Shown: positions 52,589-63,365 of the stretch, piece after piece
Layout: every line of letters starts with the position of its first letter
Numbering within the stretch: position 1 is the first letter of the stretch
Assembly: GCA_035606915.1 (NCBI GenBank)
Contig: DATNDU010000112.1
Span: 20,443 to 84,442, forward strand
Source of the DNA: Roseiarcus sp035606915
GTDB taxonomy: Bacteria; Pseudomonadota; Alphaproteobacteria; Rhizobiales; Beijerinckiaceae
Reading direction: 5' to 3'
Length of the DNA stretch: 64,000 nucleotides
Notes under the pieces: model-generated
Told to the model about the DNA's origin: nothing
Databases searched by the model: none
What the model saw: the letters and a program-made list of their open reading frames with translations, nothing else
Made by a program: the position numbers and the translations under genes

Positions 52589-52714
52589 GGTTCGCGGGTT
52601 CGAGAAGCGGTCCGCCTCCCTAACGAAGTTTACGTCGCCCCGCCAGTGAGCGTAGTGCTTGCCGGCAGCGTGGAAGTGTTGCTATAGGCGCGTCGCCGAT
52701 CGCCGCATCGGCGG

Positions 52715-52788
52715 GGCCTCGTGGCGGAGTGGCTACGCAGAGGACTGCAAATCCTTGCACCCCGGTTCGATTCCGGGCGAGGCCTCCA
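52715..52788 (+). tRNA. tRNA-Cys (anticodon GCA)
   Basis: The acceptor stem GGCCTCG (52715-52721) pairs with CGAGGCC (52778-52784). The discriminator base is T, as expected for Cys, and CCA is encoded (52786-52788). The anticodon arm GAGGA/TCCTT holds loop CTGCAAA with anticodon GCA at 52747-52749. The T arm CCCGG-TTCGATT-CCGGG is perfect. The remains of a truncated gene begin about 25 bases after the 3' end. Confidence 0.97.
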
Positions 52789-52811
52789 AAGACATCAAGC
52801 GCCGACGCGGG

Positions 52812-53219
52812 GCAACGATGCAGGTCCTCAGTCGGCTGGACTACGATTCCTGCAAGGCCGAACGGCGGATCGGGGATGTAGTAGTATTTATCCGCTTTCA
52901 GCGTCCATACCGTCGGTTTCTCCTTGAGAAAAACGGCGTTGGCCGCCGCGAAGACCTTGTCGAGGTCGTCTGTGCGGACGAACTGCTGTAGCATGGAAAT
53001 ATGCGGATGATGCGTCTCGTCCAGAACAAAGCCCTTCGGAAAAGCTTTGAGCAAACGAACGTTGGCGGCCGTCGCGTGCTCGATCATCGCGGCGTCGGGT
53101 TCGAGCGCAATGTCGATTGCCGTCACCGCGTTTTGTTGAGCAAATGCTCCTTGAGCAATCGCTAGCGCCAACCCGAGTCCGAGCCCGATGCCTTGACGCC
53201 CGTTTCTTGTCTGACGCGC
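52812..53219 (-). pseudogene. Truncated exported 2H-phosphoesterase (2'-5' RNA ligase-like) gene
   Basis: On the minus strand a signal-peptide-like stretch (GIGLGLGLALAIAQGAFA) is followed by VTAIDIALEPDAAMIEHATAAN, ETHHPHISMLQQFV and YYYIPDPPFGLAGIVVQPTEDL. HPHISML is the first HxT/S motif of 2H enzymes. The second half, including the second HxT/S motif, is missing: homologous-looking sequence stops near 52812, next to the tRNA. No start codon in frame precedes the signal peptide, and a run of eight A (53220-53227) stands exactly there, so the front is damaged too. Confidence 0.7.
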
Positions 53220-53265
53220 AAAAAAAACCTGCCGGAAGGCGGAGCGAACGGCGCGTCGTCGAATT

Positions 53266-53652
53266 TCAGCCGCCGGGAGTAACCAACAAGGATTGGTAAA
53301 CCCAGCCGAGGGCGCGCCCGCTTTGGTAATCCCCAATCTTCGCCCAAGGCGGCTGCGAATCTATGATGATGACCTGCTCGTTCTTTTCGATGTGGTCGAC
53401 GATGCGGCTGTTGCCTTTCGGCGCCGCATGCACAATCAGCCGTGCTCCGGCGATGGCGACGCGCGCGCCGCCGTCAGTCGCCTGAACGAGCACCCATAGC
53501 GGCGCCTGTCCGCTAACCGCGGTTCCCTCCGGCGCCGGCAGTCCCCAAGAGACAGAAACCAAACCAGCCGCCAGCGCCGTCCCGAGTCCCAAGGCGAGCG
53601 CAATCGGCGACCTTGAAACGAACCGCTGCGGTTGTCGGCGCCAAAGTCTCAT
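53266..53652 (-). CDS. Exported SH3-like protein
   Basis: A 128-residue protein. The N-terminal hydrophobic segment (about 17-37) is a signal peptide or anchor. The rest is an SH3-type domain: GARLIVHAAPKGNSRIVDHIEKNEQVIIIDSQPPWAKIG and ALGWVYQSLL. Bacterial SH3 domains bind cell-wall peptides. It lies directly upstream of the truncated 2H-phosphoesterase frame on the same strand. Confidence 0.78.
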   Translation of the reverse strand: MRLWRRQPQRFVSRSPIALALGLGTALAAGLVSVSWGLPAPEGTAVSGQAPLWVLVQATDGGARVAIAGARLIVHAAPKGNSRIVDHIEKNEQVIIIDSQPPWAKIGDYQSGRALGWVYQSLLVTPGG

Positions 53653-53936
53653 CGGCAGTATCCCTACGTCTTCGAACCTCGCGAGGGTCTACCCCCTGCA
53701 AGGCGAGCGTCAAGCGTGGGCGTCGGCTTTTTTCTCGCGGGCCCGGGGGCCGGCTTCGCAGTTCTCCTTGCCACCCTGAAGTCGGATCGGTCGACTTCGG
53801 TTCAAGCTCCCGCACGCCTTGCCGCGCACGATTTACACATTTTTGTGCAAAAACGCCCTGCATCCCTGAAACCCGCAACCGAAACGTGTATCCTTTGCAG
53901 CGCGCCTCTACAGAGGCTTAACTCAGGGAGGATTCC

Positions 53937-54428
53937 ATGCGCGGCGCCATCTTGCTCGCCGGCTTTTTGTTTGCCTCGACGCTCGCCCATGCGGCGACGA
54001 TGGAGGTGCGGCCCGACTCGCCAGTGGCGCAGTTCACCATTCCCGACGATTGGAAGACGTCCCGAATCGATCGTGGCATCCAGGCGGTGAGCAAGGACGA
54101 GGAGGTCGATTTCTGGATCGAGGCCTATACGCCGGATCAGTTCCAGGCGATCCTCAGCGAACACAACGCCTATTGGAAGGACCAGGGCGTCGAGATTTCG
54201 TCGAGCGATTCGCAAACGCACTCGGCGAACGGCAAAGAGGTTGTCGTCACCACCGAGCACGCCATCTGGAAGGGCAAGCCGACGGTGCTGTATTACATCG
54301 AGTTCAACCTCGGCCTGCCGTCGAAATCCGACATCGTGTTCACTTACTGGGCCTCGCCCGAAGGCGACAAGACGTTCCAGAACGAAGTCGGCGACGTGAT
54401 TAAGAGCCTGGACGTCACGGAGAAATAG
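53937..54428 (+). CDS. Small exported protein of unknown function
   Basis: A 163-residue protein with a signal peptide (MRGAILLAGFLFASTLAHA, cleavage near residue 19). The ATG follows a near-perfect AGGGAGGA. The mature part reads like a compact alpha/beta domain: FTIPDDWKTSRIDRGIQAVSKDEEVDFWIEAYT and VVVTTEHAIWKGKPTVLYYIEFN. It resembles small periplasmic proteins that have no cysteine and no known function. It stands alone; 284 bases lie upstream. Confidence 0.78.
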   Translation: MRGAILLAGFLFASTLAHAATMEVRPDSPVAQFTIPDDWKTSRIDRGIQAVSKDEEVDFWIEAYTPDQFQAILSEHNAYWKDQGVEISSSDSQTHSANGKEVVVTTEHAIWKGKPTVLYYIEFNLGLPSKSDIVFTYWASPEGDKTFQNEVGDVIKSLDVTEK

Positions 54429-54568
54429 GGGCGCTTCGCCCGGCTGTCGGCGGCGTCCGTCGATACGACGCGCCGGCAGATGGCCAATGTTTCAGCCCCG
54501 AACCGCGCCGCCGCCATTTCGCGCCCGCGCCGAAAGGCCCGCGTGCGCCGCACGGCGCGGCGCCGGCT

Positions 54569-56011
54569 TCACGGCCGCGAGAAAAGCTGGCCGTTCACGC
54601 TGACCGCGTTCGGCGCGACATAGGCGATGTCCCACACCAGCCGGCCGTCCTCATTGCGCGCCAGCCCGCGCGCGAAGGTCGCGGCATAGATGAGTTGCTG
54701 CGCCCTCGGCTCGCCCGGCGCGATTTGCGCCAGCGCCTGCAACAGTTTGTCGAGATCGTCCGAGGTCACATGGGCGTGCGCCTGCGTCTCGGCGCCGAAC
54801 TCGGCCTCGCCCTCGAAGGTGGCGTCGATGAGCGGCGTGGCAAGCCGCGTCTGGCTGATGCTGACGCGCGGATGTCCGGCGAGCAGCGCCTCGCGAATCG
54901 CCATCTTCGTGTCTTGGCCGAGCGCGCCGTCCTTCAGCCATTCGGGATCGTCGAGCGCCAATTGCGTGGCGCGGTCGAGGCCATCGACGCTGGCCTCGAC
55001 CTTCAGCGCCAAGGTCGCTGGCCAGATCTGTTTCAGCCAGTTCGGCGCATCGGCGAGATCCAGGTTCACGTCGTTGACCGCAAAGGCGAGCGTGGCCGAG
55101 GCGTGCTCGACGAGGCCCGTCACTCTCACCTGCTGCGTCGTCGATTTGATGCTGACGGCTCCGCCGGGGAATGCGATGGCGATCGCCTCGGCCTCGCCGT
55201 GGCCCGACGCCTCGCGCCACAGCGGCGCGAGTGCTTCGAGCTTCGGCTTCAACTGCTGCGGCGGGATCGCTCCCTTGCCGATATCGGCGACGAGAAAGCG
55301 CCAGAGTTCGCCAATCGTCTCGGCGCGCAAGCCGATGATGCGGCTGTCGCCGGTGGCGGCGCCCTGTTTCACATCCGAGGCGCCGCGCGCCACGCCGTCG
55401 TCGCCGAGCACTGAGGTTTGCTGGTCGGAGCCGGCGACCGCCTGGGTCGAGGCGATGTCGACCTCGCCCGGCCGCTGGCCGGCCTTGACCTGGATGGCGC
55501 TGGCCATGCCGTCTTGCGCGATCACGAAATGGTTCAACCGGCCGCCCGAGCGCGCGCGGGCGTCGATCTTCAGCGAGCCGAGCCTCAGCTTGGCGCGAAA
55601 CGGCGCCGCCGCGTCTGGGTCGTAGAGGCCCTCGAAGCGGAAGCCGTCGAAAGCCGCCGTCCCGCCCTCGCGGCCGCCGTCGCGCAACGGATGCACAGTC
55701 AGGTTCGGCAGGCTGTCGGCGCGCGCCAGCCAGCCGCCGTCGAGCGTCGGCGTCAGCCGGTAGACGAAGGGGGAGACCGCAACCGCATCGGCCGGCGCCC
55801 CCATCGCCGCCAGCGCCTTCTCGAAATCCCAGCCGATCAGGTAATCGTCGCCCTGCGGCGTGACGGTGACGATCTGTTTGTCGATCACGGCTGGCGAGAA
55901 GTAAGCGGCGTAGGTCGCCTCGATCGCCTTCGCGCCCTGCGGCGTCGCCGGATCGGCGCCGGCGGGCGCGAGGCCGAAGGCGAGGGCGGCGGCGGCGATC
56001 GTCACGCGCAT
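54569..56011 (-). CDS. Large exported protein, perhaps DUF2125/YdgA-like
   Basis: A 480-residue protein with a signal peptide (MRVTIAAAALAFGLAPAGA, cleavage near residue 19). The mature chain is a long series of beta strands and amphipathic segments with a repeated 'domain of two halves' look, as in DUF2125 or YdgA proteins. I cannot separate these. The ATG at 56011 adjoins the signal peptide and has AGGAAAG upstream. It is divergent from the amino-acid-binding protein gene (96 bases between). Confidence 0.68.
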   Translation of the reverse strand: MRVTIAAAALAFGLAPAGADPATPQGAKAIEATYAAYFSPAVIDKQIVTVTPQGDDYLIGWDFEKALAAMGAPADAVAVSPFVYRLTPTLDGGWLARADSLPNLTVHPLRDGGREGGTAAFDGFRFEGLYDPDAAAPFRAKLRLGSLKIDARARSGGRLNHFVIAQDGMASAIQVKAGQRPGEVDIASTQAVAGSDQQTSVLGDDGVARGASDVKQGAATGDSRIIGLRAETIGELWRFLVADIGKGAIPPQQLKPKLEALAPLWREASGHGEAEAIAIAFPGGAVSIKSTTQQVRVTGLVEHASATLAFAVNDVNLDLADAPNWLKQIWPATLALKVEASVDGLDRATQLALDDPEWLKDGALGQDTKMAIREALLAGHPRVSISQTRLATPLIDATFEGEAEFGAETQAHAHVTSDDLDKLLQALAQIAPGEPRAQQLIYAATFARGLARNEDGRLVWDIAYVAPNAVSVNGQLFSRP

Positions 56012-56107
56012 CGGCGTTTCTTTCCTGCGGTTTGACTTCCCAACGGGCGCGGCCAATATCGCGCGCGGCGGCCTCGCCGTCATCCATTTCGTCGCAAGGG
56101 GGCGCAC

Positions 56108-57118
56108 ATGAAAGCCATTTTGACGGGTCTCGCGGCGGCCGCGCTGGCGCTTGTCGCCGGCGCCGCCGCGGCGGGCACGCTGGATACGGTCAAGGCCAGG
56201 GGCCAACTCATCTGCGGCGCCAATCCCGGCCTTGCCGGCTTTGGTCTGCCCGACGATCACGGCGTCTACAAGGGGCTCGACGTCGACGAGTGCCGCGCCA
56301 TCGCCGCCGCCATCTTCAACGATCCCAACAAGATCAAATATATTCCGATCAACGCCAAGGATCGCCCGACGATTCTGGCCTCCGGCGAGATCGACGTGTT
56401 GATCCGCAACACCACCTGGACGCTATCGCGCGAAACCGGCGGCATGTTTTTCACCGGCATCAACTATTACGACGGCCAGGGCTTTATGGTGAGGAAGAAG
56501 CTCGGCATCGACAGCGCGTTGAAGCTCGATGGCGCCAGCGTCTGCGTGCAGCAGGGCACGACGACGGAACTGAATCTCGCCGACTTTTTCCGCGCCCACA
56601 ACATGAAGTTGGAACCGGTCGTCTTCGCCACCGACGAGGAGACGGTGAAGGCTTACGACAGCGGTCGCTGCGACGCCTACACCACCGACGCTTCAGGCCT
56701 CTACGCCGAGCGGCTGAAGCTCGCCCATCCCGATGACAACATGGTGCTGCCGGAGATCATCTCCAAGGAACCGCTCGGCCCCTCGGTGCGCCCCGACGAC
56801 GTCAAATGGTTCATGATCGTGCAATGGGTGCATTACGCGATGCTGACCGCCGAGGAACTCGGCGTCACCCAGGCCAATGTCGACCAAATGCTGAAATCGC
56901 CGAAGCCCGACGTGCGCCGGCTGCTCGGCGTCGAGGGCGATTTCGGCAAGGGCCTCGGCCTCACCAACGACTGGGCCTATCGCATCATCAAGGCGGTGGG
57001 CAATTACGGCGAATCGTTCGATCGCAACGTCGGCATGGATTCGCCGATCAAGATCAAGCGCGGGCTCAACAATCTGTGGACCAAAGGCGGCCTGCAATAC
57101 GCGCCGCCGATTCGCTGA
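56108..57118 (+). CDS. Amino-acid ABC transporter substrate-binding protein (AapJ-like), orphan
   Basis: A 336-residue periplasmic binding protein of family 3. After a signal peptide (to about residue 22) it has TLDTVKARGQLICGANPGLAGFG, GLDVDECRAIAAAIF, DVLIRNTTWTLSRE, and VQQGTTTELNLADFF. These match the general L-amino-acid binding proteins. No permease or ATPase genes adjoin; a LysR gene follows. It may feed a transporter encoded elsewhere or act as a sensor. Confidence 0.9.
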   Translation: MKAILTGLAAAALALVAGAAAAGTLDTVKARGQLICGANPGLAGFGLPDDHGVYKGLDVDECRAIAAAIFNDPNKIKYIPINAKDRPTILASGEIDVLIRNTTWTLSRETGGMFFTGINYYDGQGFMVRKKLGIDSALKLDGASVCVQQGTTTELNLADFFRAHNMKLEPVVFATDEETVKAYDSGRCDAYTTDASGLYAERLKLAHPDDNMVLPEIISKEPLGPSVRPDDVKWFMIVQWVHYAMLTAEELGVTQANVDQMLKSPKPDVRRLLGVEGDFGKGLGLTNDWAYRIIKAVGNYGESFDRNVGMDSPIKIKRGLNNLWTKGGLQYAPPIR

Positions 57119-57211
57119 AGCGCCAGTTCAAACGCCGCCTTGACCGAGGTCGAGGCGGCGTCGCCGATTGCCACGCCGGTGGCGCTCGACTCATGCTATG
57201 GCGTTGCTTGC

Positions 57212-58144
57212 ATGAGCAAGCTCGATCATTTCGACATCGACGGCCACGCGCTGAGGTTGTTCTTGGCGGTGCTGGAGGAGGGATCGGTCAGCGGCGCGGC
57301 GGCGCGGCTCGGCATCACCCAGTCGGCGGTCAGCCATGCGCTGACCAAGCTGCGCGGCATCCTGCGCGATCCGCTGTTCGTCAAATCCGGGCGCGGCATC
57401 GTCGCCACCGCCCATGCGCAAGCGCTCGCCGAACCCGCGCACCGGCTGATGGCGCAGATGAAGGAGTTCTCGCGCGGCGCGGCGTTCGACGCCGGCGCGA
57501 CGCCCTTGGCGCTGACCGTCGCCGCCAACGATATGCAACGCGATCTCGTGCTGCCGGGCCTGCTCGCCGCCTTACAGCGGACCTTCGCCAGCGTTCGGCT
57601 GCGCGTCGCGCCGTCCGACCAGCCGACGCCCGACATGCTGCGCGAGGAGCGCTGCGATCTGGTGATCTCGCCGTTTCCGCCGGAGGGCGTCGACATCCTG
57701 CAAAAGCGGCTGTTCAGCGCCGAATACGTCTGCTTCTACGATGCGGCGGCGCGCGCCGCGCCGCGCGACGCGGCCGAATATTTCGCCGCCGATCACGTCA
57801 CCCTTGTCTATACGAGCCGCGTCGGCCTGAGCTTCGATCGCGCCATGGAGGCGGCGGGGCATAAGCGCCGCTTCGTCGTCGGCTTGCCGAATTTCGCCGG
57901 CGTGCCGGCTTTCTTGCGCGGCACGACACGGCTGGCGACGCTGCCGAGCGGTCTTGCCGCCAGCGTAATGCGCGGCTTCGCCTCGACGCCGCTGCCGGTC
58001 AGGGTCGAGGGCGCGAGCTTCGAGGTTTATATGGCCTGGCATCGTCGCAACGCGCTCGACCCCGCCCACCAACTAGTTCGCGAGTTGCTGACCAAAGAGG
58101 CGGCGAAAATCGGGCGCCAGCCCGCGATGCGACGCCACCGGTGA
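57212..58144 (+). CDS. LysR-family transcriptional regulator
   Basis: A 310-residue regulator: N-terminal helix-turn-helix GSVSGAAARLGITQSAVSHALTKLRGILRDPLFVKSGRG, then an effector-binding domain with LTVAANDMQRDLVLPGLL and CDLVISPFPPEGVDI. It follows the orphan amino-acid-binding protein gene on the same strand, 93 bases later, so it may control or sense the same compounds. ATG at 57212 is supported by the alignment of the HTH start. It ends next to a palindromic repeat. Confidence 0.92.
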   Translation: MSKLDHFDIDGHALRLFLAVLEEGSVSGAAARLGITQSAVSHALTKLRGILRDPLFVKSGRGIVATAHAQALAEPAHRLMAQMKEFSRGAAFDAGATPLALTVAANDMQRDLVLPGLLAALQRTFASVRLRVAPSDQPTPDMLREERCDLVISPFPPEGVDILQKRLFSAEYVCFYDAAARAAPRDAAEYFAADHVTLVYTSRVGLSFDRAMEAAGHKRRFVVGLPNFAGVPAFLRGTTRLATLPSGLAASVMRGFASTPLPVRVEGASFEVYMAWHRRNALDPAHQLVRELLTKEAAKIGRQPAMRRHR

Positions 58145-58164
58145 TCCACTGCGGTTTGCCGCTT

Positions 58165-58197
58165 CCCCCTCTCCCCGTTCTTCACGGGGAGAGGGGG
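58165..58197. repeat. Palindromic repeat, second locus
   Basis: CCCCCTCTCCCCGT (58165-58178) pairs perfectly with ACGGGGAGAGGGGG (58184-58197) around TCTTC. It is the same element as the one embedded at 6001-6083. Here it lies between two converging genes, its usual kind of location. Confidence 0.9.
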
Positions 58198-58278
58198 AGG
58201 GGCGCCCGCGCCACACAGGCGCCAGCGACGTCGAACCGCCCCTCTCGCCTCAGCAAACAACCAACGCGCGCGCCGCGC

Positions 58279-59253
58279 TTATTTTCCCATCATCTGCTTG
58301 GCGTTCTCCGGCGTGATCGCCGTCGTCGGCACAGTGACGGTTGTGTCGACCTTGTCGGCGCAATCGAGCAGGATCTGCTTGGCCATCTCGATCGCCTGCG
58401 GGCCGCCGGTCGGATAGGTGAAGGTCGCCGCCCATTCGCCCTCCGCCACCGCGCGGATGCCGCCGGCCGGGCCAGGAAGCCCGTCGGTGCCGAGGATCTT
58501 GATGTCGCCGTCCTTCTTGCCGGCGCCTTTGGCGGCAAGCCGCGCGCCGGCCGCCATCATGTCGTTGGAGGCGTAGAGCGCCTTGATATCGGGATGGGCC
58601 TGCAACATCGCGGCGAAGGCGGTCTGGGCTTTGTCCGGCAGCCAGTCGGCGGCCTGCTCGGCGACGATGTGGATCTTCGCGTTCTCCTTGACGCCCGCCT
58701 TGAAGCCGTCGAGCCGCTCGACCGCCGGCGTCGAACTCGGCAGGCCTTCGAGCACCGCGACGTCGCCGCCCTGCGGCAGCAGCTTCTCGGCGACATATTT
58801 GCCCGCCTGCTCGGCGATCTTGAAATTATCGCCGCCAATGAAGGCCGTGTAGTCCTTGCCCGCCGTGCCCAGCGTCTTGCGGTCGAGTTCGATGACCGGG
58901 ATGCCGGCCTTCATCGCCCGCGCCACCACCGGCGTCAGCGGCGCCGCCTCGAACGGCGAGATGAGGATGAGATCGACCTTCTGAGTGATGAAATTGTCCA
59001 TCTGCGAGGTCTGCGTGTTGACGTTGCCGGCGCCGTCGGCGATCTGCAACGTGAACTGCGGGACTGCCTTGGCCGCGGCCGTCAACTCGTCATTGACGTG
59101 CTGGCGGTAGGGCTCGGCGTTGTTGGCCTGGCTGAAGCCGACGACATATTTGTCGCCCTTGCCGCAGGCCTTGGCGAGATGCGCCTGAGCCGCGCCGCCG
59201 CTCAATGCGAGCGCGGCCGCGCCCGCCAGTAGCGTTGTCTTCGATAATCTCAT
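58279..59253 (-). CDS. Sugar ABC transporter substrate-binding protein (ribose type)
   Basis: A 324-residue periplasmic binding protein of the RbsB class. After a signal peptide (to about residue 24) it has YVVGFSQANNAEPYRQHVNDEL, QKVDLILISPFEAAPL, VIELDRKT, and DIKALYASNDMMAAGA. The sugar is unknown. It is the last gene of the operon lacI, ATPase, permease, binding protein, 66 bases after the permease. Both ends of the mature protein look intact. Confidence 0.92.
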   Translation of the reverse strand: MRLSKTTLLAGAAALALSGGAAQAHLAKACGKGDKYVVGFSQANNAEPYRQHVNDELTAAAKAVPQFTLQIADGAGNVNTQTSQMDNFITQKVDLILISPFEAAPLTPVVARAMKAGIPVIELDRKTLGTAGKDYTAFIGGDNFKIAEQAGKYVAEKLLPQGGDVAVLEGLPSSTPAVERLDGFKAGVKENAKIHIVAEQAADWLPDKAQTAFAAMLQAHPDIKALYASNDMMAAGARLAAKGAGKKDGDIKILGTDGLPGPAGGIRAVAEGEWAATFTYPTGGPQAIEMAKQILLDCADKVDTTVTVPTTAITPENAKQMMGK

Positions 59254-59319
59254 TATCGACTCCCATGCCGGATGTTTGGTTGCGCAAGCGGCGAGGGCCG
59301 GCCTCCCTCGCCGCAGGGA

Positions 59320-60348
59320 TCAGCGACTGAAACCCTCGCGACGTCGCACAAGCGATTGCAGCACGGCGGCGAGCACGATGATGGCGCCAGTCGCCAGCAG
59401 TTGCAGCGCCGCGTTGATGTTGTTGAGTTGGAGGACATTGGCGAGCGCGCCGAGCATGATCGCGCCCGCCACCGTGCCGATCAGCGAGCCGGAGCCGCCG
59501 AACAGGCTGGTGCCGCCGATGACGACGGCGGCGATGGCGGTCAATTCGTAGCCGGTGCCGTCGTTGGCGCTGCCGAAGTTGAACTGCCCGGCGTGGACGA
59601 TGCCGGCGATGCCCGAGACCAGGCCAGTGATGGCGTAGACGGAGACTTTGACCATCGTCACCGGCACGCCGGAAAGCCGCGCCGCGCGCTCGTTGCCGCC
59701 GACCGCGTAGACATAGCGGCCGAAGCGCGTGAAGTTGAGCACGAACACCGCGACGACCGCGACGACGACGAACACCAGCGTCGCCACCGGCACGATATTG
59801 TCGAACAGCCGGTCGCCCAGAATCGAGAACACCGGCGGCGCCAGGCCCGGACCCTCGCCGTAGGAGATGTTGATGTACTGATTGTTGGAGATGATGAGCG
59901 CCAGCCCGCGCGCCAGTTGCAAGCCCGCGAGCGTGACGATGAACGGCTCCAGCCGGAAGCGCGTCGAGATGAACCCCTGCGCGGCGCCGAAGGCCGAGGT
60001 GCAGGCGATGACGAACAACACCGTCGGGATGAGCCCCCAGCCCGCCGTCGTCATGATGGTGGCGGTCAGCACGCTCGCCAGGCTCAGCAGCGCGCCGACG
60101 CTGAGATCGATGCCGGCGGTGATGATGACGAAGGTCATGCCGACCGCGATGATGCCGGTCTCCGACACCGCGCGCACGACGTTAGCCATGTTGTCGAGCT
60201 GCAAGAACAGGATCGTGCCGTGCCGGCGCGGCGAGAAGATCACGCCGCCGATCGCCACCACGATCAGGCCGATGACGCTCTGGAAGCGCACCGCCACCGC
60301 CAGCGGATCGAGGCGGGGCCTGACTTTTGTGCGTGCAGCCTCAGACAT
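59320..60348 (-). CDS. Sugar ABC transporter permease (RbsC type)
   Basis: A 342-residue inner-membrane protein with about eight to ten helices. The family motifs include GMTFVIITAGIDLSVGALLSLA, EPFIVTLAGLQLARGLAL, and VYAVGGNERAARLSGVPV (the ATPase-contact loop), then IAAVVIGGTSLFGGSGS. It forms the channel for the RbsB-type protein downstream. It starts 12 bases after the ATPase gene. Confidence 0.94.
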   Translation of the reverse strand: MSEAARTKVRPRLDPLAVAVRFQSVIGLIVVAIGGVIFSPRRHGTILFLQLDNMANVVRAVSETGIIAVGMTFVIITAGIDLSVGALLSLASVLTATIMTTAGWGLIPTVLFVIACTSAFGAAQGFISTRFRLEPFIVTLAGLQLARGLALIISNNQYINISYGEGPGLAPPVFSILGDRLFDNIVPVATLVFVVVAVVAVFVLNFTRFGRYVYAVGGNERAARLSGVPVTMVKVSVYAITGLVSGIAGIVHAGQFNFGSANDGTGYELTAIAAVVIGGTSLFGGSGSLIGTVAGAIMLGALANVLQLNNINAALQLLATGAIIVLAAVLQSLVRRREGFSR

Positions 60349-60360
60349 TTCGCCTCCCCC

Positions 60361-61874
<1,514 letters not shown>

Positions 61875-61878
<4 letters not shown>

Positions 61879-62897
61879 GCTGAAGCGCCGCAAGCTTCTG
61901 GGACATCGCCGCAGGATTCGCGCTCGATGAGCGAGGTCTTCAACCGCACCGTGCGCGGTGGCCCCTGCGGCTCGGCGATGCGCTCCATCAGCAGTTGGGT
62001 GGCGCGCCTGCCGATCTCGGCGACCGGCTGGGCGATGAGCGTCAGCCGCGGCTCGAATAGTTCCGCCCATTCGAAATCGTCGAAGCCGACGAGCGACAAG
62101 TCCGCCGGCACGCGCAAGCCCAGCGCGCGCAGCGCACGCATCGCGCCGATGGTGCACAGGTTGTTGCCGCAGACCAGCGCCGTCGGCCGCTGGGGGCGCG
62201 CCAGCAGCTTGCGCACCGCCTCGGCCGCCGCCGTAACCGTGGTGTTGCCGATGCCCACGAGCCCGTCGTCGAAGCCGAGGCCGAGATCGACCAGCGCGGC
62301 GCGATAGCCGGCGACGCGCTCCATCGTGGTCTCGAAGCCCGGCGCGCCGCCGACATAACCGATGCGCCGATGCCCGCGCGCCGCGACCCGCTGCACCAGG
62401 CCGGCAATAGCTTCGCCATTGTCGACGCCAACCTGGTCGAAGCTCGGATCGGGCGTGCGATCAACCAGGACGCAGGGCGTGCCCTTTTCGGCGAGATAGC
62501 GCAGCGTGCGCCGCTCGGGGTCGGCGCTGGGGGCGAGGATGAGCCCGTCAACGCGCCGTTGCAGCAGCGCGCGCACGACGTCGAACTCGATTTCGGGATC
62601 GTCGCGGGTGTCGGAGAGAAACACCATCATGCCGCTCAGCGCGCATTCGCCCTCGATGGCGCCGACGATATCGCCGAAATACGGATTGCAGGCGACCGAC
62701 ACCGCAATGCCGACCGAGCGCGTGCGCGAGGTCTTCAGCGCCCGCGCCACGGCGTTGGCGCTGTAGCCGGTGCGGGCGACGATTTCTCTGACGGCGCGGG
62801 CGGTGGCGGGGGCGACGCGGCGGGTGCCGTTGACGACATGGGAAACCGTGGAGACGGACACCCGCGCCTCACGCGCGATGTCGACGATCGTCGTCAC
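61875..62897 (-). CDS. LacI-family transcriptional regulator of the sugar ABC operon
   Basis: A 340-residue repressor. The DNA-binding start is TIVDIAREARVSVSTVSHVVNG, with a hinge helix SANAVARALKT, then a periplasmic-binding-type effector domain. It is the first gene of the operon and is translationally coupled to the ATPase gene. A 14-bp palindrome 59-72 bases before the ATG is its probable operator, implying autorepression relieved by the sugar. Confidence 0.94.
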
Positions 62898-62955
62898 AGC
62901 GTTCTCCCTGTCTCCGGAACTGACGTCCGGTCAGGCAAGACTGTCATATCGAAAT

Positions 62956-62969
62956 CGTTTGCGCAAACG
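62956..62969. promoter_or_regulatory. LacI-type operator
   Basis: CGTTTGCGCAAACG is a perfect 14-bp palindrome with the central CG and the spacing typical of LacI/GalR sites. It lies just upstream of the lacI gene. The IS110 remnant begins about 21 bases further upstream. Confidence 0.8.
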
Positions 62970-62989
62970 TTTTCGCATGGTGGTGACAT

Positions 62990-63288
62990 GCGGGTGTTGC
63001 GTTTCACGAAAGGCTTGACGCAGCCCGCCGGAATCAGCGGCGCCGCGAGGTTCCGCAAGCCTCCATCGCCACCACGCAAGGCGGCAGCTTCTCGAAAAAC
63101 GTCTTCACTTTCGACCGGCTCAGTCGCTTTTGCGAAAGCACCCGGCCTGACGCGTCCTGCGCGTGCGCCGCTCCAGACCAAACGGCGCCGTCAGCGCCAA
63201 ACACGCTTTCCAAGCCAAGCAAGCTCCGCGCCCGACGATGGCGCCGAGGTTTACATTTCGGCAACAGTGTCTGCTTAAATCTCGTCAA
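62990..63288 (-). pseudogene. IS110-family transposase remnant
   Basis: Minus-strand frames carry pieces of an IS110 DEDD transposase: ASGRVLSQKRLSRSKVKTFFEKLPPCVVAMEACGTS, then in another frame RNLAAPLIPAGCVKPFVKRNTR. These correspond to the front third of the protein (EKLPPCVVGMEACGTSHYW ... VKPFVKRNK in typical members). The sequence is frameshifted and lacks the rest, including the catalytic C-terminal part. It lies between the LacI operator and the lipoprotein gene. Confidence 0.8.
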
Positions 63289-63365
63289 TCGCCGGCCCAG
63301 CGGGCGCGTTTGATGGACACCGCATGGCGCCTGCGTTAAAACCCCGGCGTAAGGGGATAGCGAAA

